From Rapana venosa (Eukaryota; Mollusca; Gastropoda; Neogastropoda; Muricidae), in the NCBI GenBank assembly GCA_028751875.1, contig CM054155.1, forward strand, positions 54,830,492 to 54,894,491: 64,000 nucleotides of DNA. The letters run 5' to 3'. Positions 53,922 to 64,000 of the stretch are shown here, one piece after another. Every line of letters starts with the position of its first letter. Within the stretch, counting starts at the first letter, position 1. The notes under the pieces are model-generated. The model saw only the letters and a list, made by a program, of their open reading frames with translations, was not told where the DNA came from and made no database searches. Made by a program: the position numbers and the translations under genes.

Positions 53922-55500
53922 CCTCATCATCATCATCATCAGTCCCGTGACCATGGCGGTTGTGGAGGAGACACGACAGACGATGCCGTGGTAAGCCTCC
54001 TCCATCCATCTATGTCCTCGGCTCTGCGTAGTAGTGCCGAGTCATTCATCCTGGTCCATTCTCTGATGTTGTCCATCCATGACTTGTTCTGTCTTCCCCT
54101 CTTTCTGCCACCATCAGGGGTTCCCGCAGTACTGTTTTTGTCAGAGTGTTGTGGCGGGTGACGTGGCCGAACCATGTCAGCTTTTTTTACTTGACGATGG
54201 TGAGAAGGGGTTCCTGTGGACCTGCCAGCCGTGTTATTTGACTCTTGACAAATTCATTGGTCTTTCGTTCTCTCCAGGATATGCCCAGCAGTTTTCTATG
54301 GCATTTTGTTTCAAATGACTGGATTCGCTTTGCTGTTTCATCAGTCAATGTCCAGTTTTCACTTCCGTACAGCAGGATAGTCTGAATTAGGGCTTTGTAG
54401 ACCTTTAGTTTGATTGGGAAACTAATCTCTTTACTTTTCCATATGGTGGTGAGTTTTGTCATGGAAGATGTTGCCATGGCTATTCTGACTTTGATTTCTG
54501 TCGTCGATCGTCCGTCCTTTGTGAGCGTAGCGCCAAGGTATTTAAAAGCGTCTACCTCCTCCAGTTGCTGGCTGTTCATGTAAATTTTAGCAGTGGCGTT
54601 GCTCGTGCTGTTCACAAGTACTTTACTTTTCTCCGAACTCACCTCCATCCCATATGCTCCAGCTCTGTTCTCAAGTCTGGTCGTAAGATCTTGCAGCTCT
54701 GTGTTACTTCCGCCCATGAGGTCAATGTCATCGGCAAACCGCAAGTTGTTGAGGGGTCTGCCGCCCATGGAGATGGTAGAGTGGAAGTCATGGAGGGTCT
54801 CTCTCATAATGTTTTCCAAGAACAGATTAAACAGGACTGGAAATAACAGGCATCCTTGTCTGACCCCAACTGTGGTTTTGAAGTAGTCTTCGACCTGATT
54901 GTTCAGAAGGACTGCACTGCTTGCGGTGTTGTATAGTGCTTGAATGGTTTGCAGTAGTCCTTCAATGCCAAACATTCTGAGGACGTGCCACAGGCCTTCG
55001 TGCCATACTCTGTCGAAAGCCTTCTTGAAGTCGATGAAGTTGTGGAACAGGTCTCTCTGATGTTGAAGATGTTTTTCCATCAGGATGTGGCAGTTAAAAA
55101 TCTGTTCGATTGTGCTCCTGCCTCCCCTGAACCGTTTTTCCCTCTGCAAGGGTTTTTGCTTCCTTCTTGTTACGTTTTCAAAAAAACTTTGGCATGATCT
55201 TTTTGGAGGGCTGATGGGGTTTGATTGTTTATGTTTGGCTTGGGGTTTAAATTCCTTTTTGGGGCGGGGTATGATGAGTGATTGTGCCCATTCTGTGGCC
55301 ATTTTTTTGCTCCCAATTTTTCTGAAGATGCGAAACATTTGTGATGATGTTGCCACCTTGTTTGGGCAGCGCTCAGCGGGTTTTTGTTGTCTGCTCCTGG
55401 GGACTTTCTACTGTAGAGATAGGGAAAGGGGCATTAAAGCCCCTTTCCCGTAATTTTCCCAAAACCTCTGAAACTTTGACCCGTTTGGCTGGCCTCTTCA
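53922..55500 (-). mobile_element. RTE-like LINE, 5'-truncated, best-preserved copy
   Basis: On the minus strand it runs from a degenerate segment upstream of RT (55,350-55,500, low-quality end) through RT, thumb and the C-terminal basic region, to a (GAT)n tail read as (ATC)n on the + strand at 53,922-53,941. The C-terminus shows GGRKRGRQNKSWMDNIREW near 54,090 and DGWRRLTTASSVVSPPQPP near 53,985. A simple GAT-type tail and this C-terminus are typical of RTE-type LINEs. The endonuclease is absent, so this copy cannot move by itself. Confidence 0.88.
54187..55356 (-). pseudogene. RTE-like reverse transcriptase, 389 codons, ends at a premature stop
   Basis: RNA-directed DNA polymerase of an RTE-like LINE. 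Residues 79-120 hold GRSTIEQIFNC and IDFKKAFDRVW, where the Asp of the AFD block is a catalytic metal ligand. VRQG lies at 165-168. FADD at 207-210 provides the other two catalytic aspartates. FKYLGATLT (271-279) and LYGSENWTL (329-337) mark the thumb region. The first 70 or so residues are poorly conserved and coincide with the start of low-quality sequence, so the start codon is arbitrary. The frame ends at TAA after TIVK, where relatives continue with KKLTWFGHVTR-like sequence. That sequence is present immediately after the stop in the same frame, and a further frame change lies near 54,130. All catalytic motifs in the visible part are intact. Confidence 0.9.
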
Positions 55501-56569
55501 CTCAAAATTTGCGCGTTTTAGTTAAAACTAGGCAACAATCTTGAATCCCCCTTTTTCCCCTATTCTCTACAAACAAAGTAATACTAATTTATTTTTGAGG
55601 GTTTTAAAACTATAAAATTAGGGGAATTTTATGCTATAGGGCCACAGAAAAAAAAAGTTGAAGGAGGGAAAAGAAATGGGGGTAGGAGAACCCCTCGCCG
55701 TGCTTAAATTGACCACAAAAAGAGCTCAATGGTTGAAAAATAAATAATGGAGATTTCAATAGGTGGCTAGGGGTCTCCGCCCCCGGTAAAATATTAGACA
55801 GTTACTTCCTTTTCCCCCAATACAAGACTAGATGAATCAGTGTTTTTAAACAGTGACGCTTTTCCGCTCAGAACTTTTGTTGTAGCAAGGCCCTGCTGTC
55901 TTGTCTTTTCGCAGTGTGAAGCGTGCAGAAAAAGGAGTGGAGCTTTTTCTTTAAAAAAAAAGTTTTTGAATTTATCTTACCGTCCTTGCTTAGTTTGTTG
56001 GTAATGTCAGATATTTTCAAGATCGAACACCTTTTCCCCTACCAAAAAACGGATCTGCGGCTTCTCTAAAGTTATGCTAATGCTCAGGGCTGTCCCACTA
56101 CGAAAATGATGTGGTTCTAAAAATAGAAAACGGTTAGGGAAAACGGGGCCCTTTTGGGCTGCCCATGACTTTGTTATGTGATATACATTTTTAACTGTTT
56201 TCAATGCCGCTTGTCGCCTCGTTTCACTTCACCTTAAACAGCCTGCACTTTAAAAAAATAAGCTATTGGGTTTACACTACACAGTATTTAGTCGGGGGTT
56301 TGTTTTGGTGAGCACTCAGCCGATCCCCCTTCAAAGATCTTACACTTCTTCCCTCCCGCGGCCCTGTCGGGACCCAAAAGAATCACTAAAGATGACGCCG
56401 GGGAATAAAGCTAAACCTAATGGCCGTTTATATTATTTACGCGGTCTGGGAGCCCGTGGCATTTCCCTGCTGGGGCTCTTGGAAGATTGTGTTTAAAGTG
56501 CTTTGCTAGTTGAGGGGAGTGGCCAATACTGCGAGAGAGGGGGAGAGAGGAGACTTATTAAAAAATTTT
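55501..56569. other. Unidentified sequence
   Basis: Mixed-quality DNA. It does not continue the + strand endonuclease fragment of 53,750-53,921 in any frame I can recognise. Confidence 0.4.
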
Positions 56570-56770
56570 TAAAAAACTTAGCAAGAATTTCCCAAAAGAA
56601 CTTATTAAAAATTTAATACGAACTTACCAAAAAATTCCCCAAGAACTTATCAAAAATTACCTTAAAAAAAGAATATATTAAGAACTTGTCAAGAAATAAA
56701 AAGTCCCCATCAACAATTTACCAAAACTTTTCAACAATTTGTCAAGAACAACAAAAATTATTTTCCCAAA
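56570..56770. repeat. Short minisatellite, about 21-bp unit (AAGAACTTATCAAAAATTA)
   Basis: About eight or nine imperfect units of the type AAGAACTTnnCAAAAATT recur every 19-25 bp. Later units drift to AACTTGTCAAGAA and CAATTTGTCAAGAAC. Confidence 0.7.
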
Positions 56771-59239
56771 AAATATTTGAAAAAAGATAAAAAATAAATT
56801 GCGACGAATTTTTTGATGAATTACGGGTTAGTCAAGAAGAAATAACGAGGGAAAAGAATCTAGGGTTAAGAGGAGAAGTTGTCTCTTTTGCTGCTTGTGG
56901 TAAAAAAGCATTATTGGGAAAACAACAAACAGTGAACAGGTGCAGCATTTTCACCACAAAATTTTAAGTATTTTTTAGGTTGAACCTTTTTGGGGCAAAG
57001 ATGGTGAAAAGCTGGGATACTGTTATTGGTCATATGCTAAAGAACAGTGGGTTTTAATGTGGCTCAGAAGCTGCTTAGTTTTTACCCTAAAATCCTTTTT
57101 TGTTAGAACGCGGGACACGGCGGAGTTTTAGGGCCTCTTTAGACGTACTGCTGGGTTTGAATTTAAAAATTAAAATTTTAACCAGATAAAAATGGGGGAA
57201 CAAACAAGCAAACAAACGGAAAACAGGGAGAAGTCAAGAACCAAAAAAAGAAACCCCCCCCAAAAAACATTCTCTTAAACAAAGGAAACCTGGGAGGTTA
57301 ACGGCAAGAAGGGGAACACGAAAAAAACGAAAAACAAGCAAAGCAAAAAATTTACAGAAACTTTAAAAAAAAAAAGGGCCCTAAGCCGAAAAAGACACAG
57401 AAAAAAAAAAAATTTTATTTTTAATAAATTATGGAAAAAAGAGGGGAATTGGATCACCCCTATGATTTGGAGCAACAGAAGAACAAAAACCGCGAAGAAA
57501 AAAGCCAAAACCCAACAAAGAAAAAACCTTTGCAAAAAACCTGAAAGATCCTTAAAATTTTTTGTATAAATAAAAATTTTTTCTTTAGTGAAATATGGTT
57601 CAAAAAGACTGCAGTCAATCTGGTCTACCAGGCGAGGGAGGGGCTTTACAAAGTTGGAAAGGGCTCAAAAGAGGCCGTTGATTTAAAAAAAATTTAAAAG
57701 GCAGCGCCAACTTTGGGGTTGTAAAAAGATCCATTGTACAAAAAATTTTCTTTAAAGCGGGGGCTTCGAAAATTATCCATAAAGAAAAGGTTCTTTTTGG
57801 GGTTTGGGTGCTTAGTTAACCCTTGCACGGGGTTGCAACACTTTTTTTTAAAATTTTTAAAAGAAAAGGGGGGGAACTATAAGCAATAAAACAACTGAAC
57901 AGGAAGGCAGTAAAAAAAAATTGCTTCAGAGATTTATTAATAAAAAAAAAAAACTTCTAAAAAGGAATTGAAAAAAACTTTTCATGGGGGGCAATAAAAT
58001 TTACACATTGTTCCAAAACAAATTCCCTTTACGCCCCAGCTTGGAATTATAAAATGAACGGGGGATTTTGTTTTAAATTGTGGGGGCATGAAAAGTATAT
58101 TTCTTGCAAGAATTTTTAAAACAAATTTTTTTATTTTTATATTGAAAAGGAGCCAACTCTCTAAACTACTACAAAAAAAGGGAAAAGGAAAGGACGGCAC
58201 TTAAAATTAAAAAGTTTGAGCAGAAAGTTTGAAGTACAAAGAATCTGTCAAACAACAATTGGCGTCTTTTACCTGAAACGTTTAATAAATCCATTAAAAC
58301 TGAAGAAAATGAATAACCAAATCCTTTTTAATTTCCCCAAACAATAAAGAAAAATTTAATATCCTTTGGGGGCTAGTTTTTAGGTTTAAAGATGAACCCC
58401 CTTACGAAAAGGGGCCCGCAACTGGTTGCTTTGAAAAATTATGTGGGGGGCCCATTTAAAATTCCCGACTTACGGGTTGGGGTTAAAGGTTTAAAAGGAA
58501 AATAATATTTTTCCCGTGAAGTAGCAATAAAAAGAGGTTCCAGGCCCACAATTTAAAGGGGGTTTTGAAAGTTTTAACAACTTTACAAAAACTGTTTTTT
58601 TACCCAAAACACCAAAAATTGTCCGGCCAAATACAAAATGGGAAAAAGGGACGCTGAGGTTTTAAAAATGAATTCTGAAAAAATAAATCCGGGTTAAAAC
58701 CGGAATGAAAAAAAAAAAAAAGCCCATTCCAACATTCTAAGAACCTTTTTCCCCCTTTTGGGAAAAACAGTTTGTATGCTCTTGGAAAAGTGGGCAGGGC
58801 TTTTTGGCAAGTTCTGGGTAAAAATTTTTTTTTTTGTTGTGGGGATGGTCCTTTTATTTTTTTTTTTTTTTTCTTTGGGGTTTTTTTGGGGGGTTTTGTG
58901 ATTTGTGTTTGTAAGGTGGTTTTTCTGGGTGGATGTATGTTTTTTTTTTTTTTTAAAAATTTTTGGGAAAATTTTTGATTTTTTGGGGGGGGTTAAATTT
59001 CTTTAAATTTGTTTTTTTAGTTTCTTTAAAATGATCTTTTTTATTTTTTTTTAAAAGTCGTTTTAAATTTTTGATTAAAAGGAACTTGGTTTGTAATTAA
59101 ATGTTTTTTAAAAGGAGTAAAATTTTGGAGTTTCAACCCTTTTTTTTGTGTTTAAAAAATTTTTTTTAAATTTTTTTTTTATTTGTTTCCCCATGGGTTT
59201 TTTGATTTGGTAAAGTTTGGGTTTTTTCCTGCTAATAGT
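56771..59239. other. Low-quality sequence, no gene recognised
   Basis: Homopolymer-rich, with T/G-only text at 58,820-59,280. No domain recognised. Confidence 0.4.
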
Positions 59240-62200
59240 GTTTTTTTAAAAAATTTTTTTGTTGTTTGGTGGGGGTTTGGCAGAGCTTTGGTTGTCTGAT
59301 GAAATACTTTCCTTCAAACAGGCCTCTTTGTAGTTATCATGCTGTGTTGTTTTGCACCTGTTTGCCAACGCCTTTTGCCTTTTTTATAACACCTTCGGGT
59401 TGCAACGTATATTTCCCCTTCGCCCAAACATATTTTTTGATAATAGGCCGTTCATTCATCCTTATTTACCAATAATTTTTGTTTCTGATGTTGAAAGGGG
59501 ACTGTTTTTGGTTTTAATCACAGGTGTATCCATGCTCTGTCCCACACTACCCCTTAAAAGGGTTTTGTATATATTTTCTGTGGGTTGTTAGGATAGAGTC
59601 TGTGTTGTGTACAAGACCTTACGCAGGAGTTTGGTTGAAGAAAATATAAAGAACTCCCATAAAAAGTTTGACAGCTCCAGCCACTAAACCAATGAATATG
59701 GTTGTCTAGTTTAACTGAACTTCTTATCATGTGCCATACAGACTGTAGGAAAATTGCTGGTCTTGATAGTTGGCTTTGATGTTAGTTTTATGGCTTCATT
59801 TTTTTTTGTGACAAATTAAATCTTTTTTTTGTTGGGTTCTCCATTTTTTTTCCAAGCAGCTGTTGTTCTGGCTTGAAGTAATTTTTTTTGATGCTCGGTT
59901 CCCTTGTTCTAGATCAGGTTTTCTGATGTATGGTTTCATGAATTGCTCTTGTAAAACACAATGTCGATGAACGCAGAAGAATTAACCCATCCCTTGGGAA
60001 AAACTGTAGCAGTCTGTAGTGAAAAAACATACTTGTTTTTGTATTTAAGTTTGGTACAGCTTTGGGGGTTCTTTTGGAGTGTTTTGGCCTTTCTGCAGCC
60101 TTTGGGTAGTCATTGGGGCCCGTCATGTTTTATGGGGATAGATAAATCTCTTTTAAGATCAACCTGTGCTTGATCGGCCCCATTTGTGAAAAAGTTTTAG
60201 AGTTCATCAACAGCAAAAGGACCATTAAACACTGGTTTTCTTAGGGTTTGTCTGACACTCGCCCTCTCAGTTGTTGCGCCCAGTAATGATGATTAGAAGC
60301 TTTGCTAGGATTGTTTTAAAAATGTTGTTGTTGGCCTTACAGTATTTGTGCGTTTCCATACTGTGCCCCCAGCGACCATCCTCAATTTTTGGAGCATTGG
60401 CAGGTCGACAAAAATAAATCTGCCCCAGTAAATTCAAAAAAGCACCCCAGCTTCCCGGTGCTGTAATTTTGTTTGAGGGTTAGTCCATGTGTTTCATCGG
60501 TCTTTCTGTAGTTTCAAAGAATCAGCAAGAAACTGCTCCAGAGTATGATTGGAAATGCCCTGTCGACATGCATCTTTTCCCATGCCCAGGATGTGATAGT
60601 TTTCTTCACTGTTCCTTGCCGTCGTCGCTGAGAATGTTTTTTTGGGGGCAGCTCTTCTTATCAAAGCTTTCCTGAGCCCAGTACTAAAGGATAGACCCCT
60701 TTTTTCGCACGAGTTTGTGTCGAAGTATTTTTTGTAATTGAGAAGTAAGTGATAAAAGACAAGGACTCTAGAGATCCTAGATGTTGTGCAAATCAAAAAA
60801 AGGGACAGGCTATTTGTGTAAAAGTCGGTACTTCTTGTGTGGCAATCAGAAAGTTATTCTCAGTCATCCCTGATGTTTAGGTGTGGGTCGTAACCTTTGA
60901 TTGTGGAAGAAGATGGCAGTTTCCATTTTTTTAGGTCTCTTTTATTTGTGATTACACTTACTATGGTGCCCCACGAATTACCATGATGTGGTTGATCTTG
61001 ACTGTGGCTGTTCCCGCGGATTCCACAATCCGATTTGTGTGGCGGCTACTTTTCCTGGTCTTCTTCTGTCATAGATCTTTGTGGGTTTGCTTTTGAGAGT
61101 AGTGGTTATGATTTGCTTTATTGTTAAAGGGAAAAACCTTCCCGCGTCGGCCCTATACAAAACTGGTTTGATGCCCCCTTTGATCCAAAAAAAACAAAAG
61201 CAAAGGAAAAAACTTGGTGTTCAAAGCGGGACGGTTTTAGGATTTCTTCTTTATGGTCTTTAATTTGGCACATATAGACTCGAGTCGCATACTTTACATG
61301 GGGTCTTTTGTAATTTTTTATATTTTGAAGTACCCTTGTTTCCCCGGGTCGGGGTGTGAAAAGATGTATTTGTTCACCCTCACTCTTACAAGTTTTCTGT
61401 GTTTGTCAGCAGTTGAGTGAGGGTAAACAAACAAAGCATGTCAAAGAACTCTTGTTTTGTGCTTTTTTGTTGTATGGGCAAAAAGTCTACTCTTGTTCTG
61501 TTAGTGTAAAATGGTAGCATTGTCATTTGAAAAACAAAAGGTCTCATGTTTTCTTATCAGGATACCACTGTAGGGCTTTTGATATCCTCAGGGTTTTAAA
61601 CCTTGGTTCTGTATCCCCCAAGTGTAACATTAACACAAATTGGGGGGTTTAGTTCCTCAAAGGCATAAAATTTTTTTACTTAACAGGGAAGGTTACCAGT
61701 GAAGTCAGTTGTTCAATGTTCTGATTTTTGCCACCCCTTCTGTTTTTCTTTGTTTATGAAAACCCTTGCTAGCCCAAAAACCCATGCCTTATCTCTTTGT
61801 TCTGTATGTTTGCAAGCCTTTTTGTTACTTTTCATTGGTAGGGGAATGTGCCCCTTCCAAAAATGGGATAAACTTTTTTGCTTTAGTTCTATGGAAAAAA
61901 ACCTTACCAAGCCCATCCTGTCCCTCTTTCTTGTGTTTCTGCAGAATATTCGAAGTTGGCTTCATCTCTCTCCCCTGCGGGTTTTTGAGCTCTTCAAGGG
62001 TTCAGTGTTTTGTGTTGTTGCCATGAACTTTAAATTGTTGTTTTGTTTGCGGTTGTATAGAATTTCAGCAACACTGCACCTTTATGGTGGTTCGTTGTTA
62101 TTTTGTCTGGTTAATTGTGAAATTTGTTTTGGATATTTGTACAAATTTTTCATTTGTGAAACCCCTCGCTCGTTTCGAAACACTTTGTCCTAATGAGTAA

Positions 62201-62780
62201 AACTAAAATCTCTAATCTATAGTAAGAAAAAAAATTAATTAATTAATTAATTGCTTCTTTTTTTTTTGTTTTGCACGGTATAAAGCGTGAATCTCCCCAC
62301 AGGTAATTCTTAGCCCCTTAAATGAGTACTCAGTGAGTATTGACAAGCCGCGTTTCCCCCTTTTTTTATTTTCCTTTTTTATCGAGCAATGTCCACAGGC
62401 ATAGCTTTGTTTTGTTTGTTTGGGGTCAAAATTTTTGACGTTGTATCTCATTTTCCCGAAGCGCTTGAACTCCTTTCTGATAGTGGAATTTTTAGGTTTT
62501 AAAAGGGGGTTGTTTTTTAAAAACAAACGCATCTGTTTTTCTGTTCACAACCCTTTTTAAAAAAAACTGATGTGACAAATGAAATCCCGTTTTTGAAAGA
62601 CCCCTGCTATTGTGGGAGCAATTTAGCCAAGAGGAATGCCCGTTTTCTTGGCGTGACAGTGTTTCTGTACCTGGTAATAGAAAAGTAAATTTTGTACCCA
62701 CCCCGCTTTTTTTTTTTTTGCTATTTGCTTGGTAATGTTTCAAACGAAGGGTTTTTAAAAAGGTTATTGGCATAAAAATT
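59240..62780. other. Better-quality island, contents unidentified
   Basis: About 3.5 kb with ordinary composition. The minus strand shows short open stretches (for example 60,796-60,494 and around 60,160-60,450) that look like a decayed coding sequence, but I cannot assign a family. A 164-codon + frame at 61,699-62,193 is Cys/Phe/Leu-rich and unrecognised. (TTAA)n lies at 62,236-62,251. It could be a worn retroelement read in antisense. Confidence 0.35.
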
Positions 62781-64000
62781 TTGGGTTTTGGGTCGCTTTT
62801 TTTTAATTTTTAAAAAAAAGGTGTTTTTTTTTTTCTTAAACTTAATTATTGTCCCTCAAATTTGAATTTTTTTGCGGGGCAATTGGTTTTTGGGGGAAGT
62901 AATTGTGTAGTTGGGGTCTAGGGAAATTGTTTAGGGAAATGCCTTTTTTCCCCCCCCCCCCCTTTCCCCAAGAAAACCCGCCCTTTTTTTTAAAAAAAAA
63001 CATCAAGAAAAAAGGGGGTTTTTCCCCGAACAAAAAAGTTTTTTCCCCCCCCAAAAAAAAAAGGCTACAAATTTTAAGGGTTTTTATGGGAAAAAAATGT
63101 TGGGTTTTTATTTTATTACTTTTCTATTTGGGGGTATTTTTTCTTGTTTTTTTTTTTTAAATTTGGGGATTTGGTTAGGAAAACGGCTGAGTTTTTAGGG
63201 TTAAATGTTTTTATTAAAAAAATTTTTTGTTTTGTTTAAAATTTTAAATTTTAAATTTTTAAAAAAAAATTTTTTTTTTTTTTCCCTTTTTTTAAAAAAA
63301 GGGTTTTTAAACCCTTTCTTCCTTTTTTCCCTTTATTCCCCCAAAAAAAAAAAATTCCCCCCTTTTTTTCTTTAACCCGATTTTAAAAAAGTTTGATTTT
63401 GGGGTTTTTAATTAAACGGGGGTTTTTTATTTTTAAGTATTTTTTTTTTTTTTTTTGTAAAAAAATTTTTTTGCTTTTCTTCCCCTTTTTTTTTGGGGTT
63501 TTTTGGGGCCCTTTTTTTTAAAAATTTTAAAAATATTTTGGGGTTTGTCATCTCTCGGGGGGGGCTTGGGTGGGAAAAGGGGGGGCCCCCAGATTTGTTT
63601 TTTGGAAAAAAAAACAAAAAAAGGGTTTTTTTGGGGTTTTTTTTTTTGTGGTTTTTTTAAAAACCCTCACACCGAAACATTAAAAATTTTTTCCCCCCAA
63701 AATGGCTATTCCCCAACCCCTTTCCCCCCTTTTACATGTTCAAAAAATTAAAGGGTTTGTAATTGGTTTTTTTGGGGCCTGGGGGGATTTTTTTTTCCCT
63801 TTTAAAAAATTTTTCCGTAAATTTTAAAATTTTTTTCATTTTTTTAACCCCCCTTTTGGAATTTTTTAAAAAATGTTTTGGGCCCCCTTTTGTTTTAAGG
63901 GGGAAATTTTTTTTAAAGGTTTAAATTTTTTTTTAGGGAAAAATTTAAATTTTTAAAAAAAAGGGTTTTTTAAACATTTTGGGGTTTATTAATAAAATTT
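62781..64000. other. Very low-quality end of window
   Basis: Almost entirely runs of T, A, C and G of length 3-15. No biological feature can be supported here. Confidence 0.6.

Noticed and set aside
53907..53941. Twin-priming as the origin of the inverted RTE-like segments.
   Set aside because: In twin priming the tail lies at the outer end. Here the tail abuts the inverted endonuclease piece, so insertion into another copy or inversion fits better.
61699..62193. A 164-codon + frame rich in Cys, Phe and Leu.
   Set aside because: Resembles translation of T-rich DNA. It has no recognisable domain or clear topology.
62781..64000. Runs of T, A, C and G that might be read as an exotic low-complexity element.
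   Set aside because: The same run pattern appears wherever sequence quality is poor, including inside recognisable LINEs, so consensus error is the simplest explanation.

Overview
The window looks like a stretch of an animal nuclear genome, most likely a lophotrochozoan and probably a gastropod or other mollusc. The reasons are several non-LTR retrotransposon lineages, a tRNA-derived SINE family with many copies, abundant (CA/TG)n and (TA)n microsatellites, AT-rich intergenic DNA and no operon-like gene packing. The phylum is an inference from repeat content only. I found no convincing host protein-coding exon, no true tRNA or rRNA gene and no CRISPR array.

Layout. Bases 1-20,224 read as good-quality sequence. 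A block of about 3.94 kb at 1-3,938 recurs at 16,281-20,224 in direct orientation, 16,280 bp apart, and the first 2,973 bases are identical. The block holds an L2/CR1-like LINE 3' end (+), an RTE-like LINE 3' part (-) and, abutting it, the C-terminus of another LINE with a Cys/His knuckle (-). Between the copies lie SINE copies, a second dispersed repeat (called family B here), a TA/GATA tract with inverted arms, a degenerate LINE end and a G-poor A/C-rich tract.

From 20,225 the sequence changes abruptly to text dominated by homopolymer runs, which looks like unpolished long-read consensus. Better islands sit at about 39.3-40.9, 46.5-47.8, 52.9-55.1 and 59.3-62.2 kb. A 500-base run of N (46,001-46,500) is a scaffold gap. 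Read through its frameshifts, this half contains an almost complete ORF2 of an L1-like LINE (+, 33.6-38.1 kb) ending in poly(A), an L2-like LINE (-, 47.3-49.4 kb), and an RTE-like LINE (-, 53.9-55.5 kb) that carries the best-preserved reverse transcriptase in the window. It also holds further SINE copies, a minisatellite of roughly 40 bp units (30.8-32.0 kb) and a roughly 21 bp one (56.6-56.8 kb).

The elements could work together only as a retrotransposon community: autonomous LINEs encode endonuclease and reverse transcriptase, and the SINEs depend on such enzymes. The most informative results are structural: the 16,280-bp self-overlap ending exactly where sequence quality collapses, the LINE ORF2 hidden by probable sequencing frameshifts, and an inverted LINE-LINE junction at 53,921.
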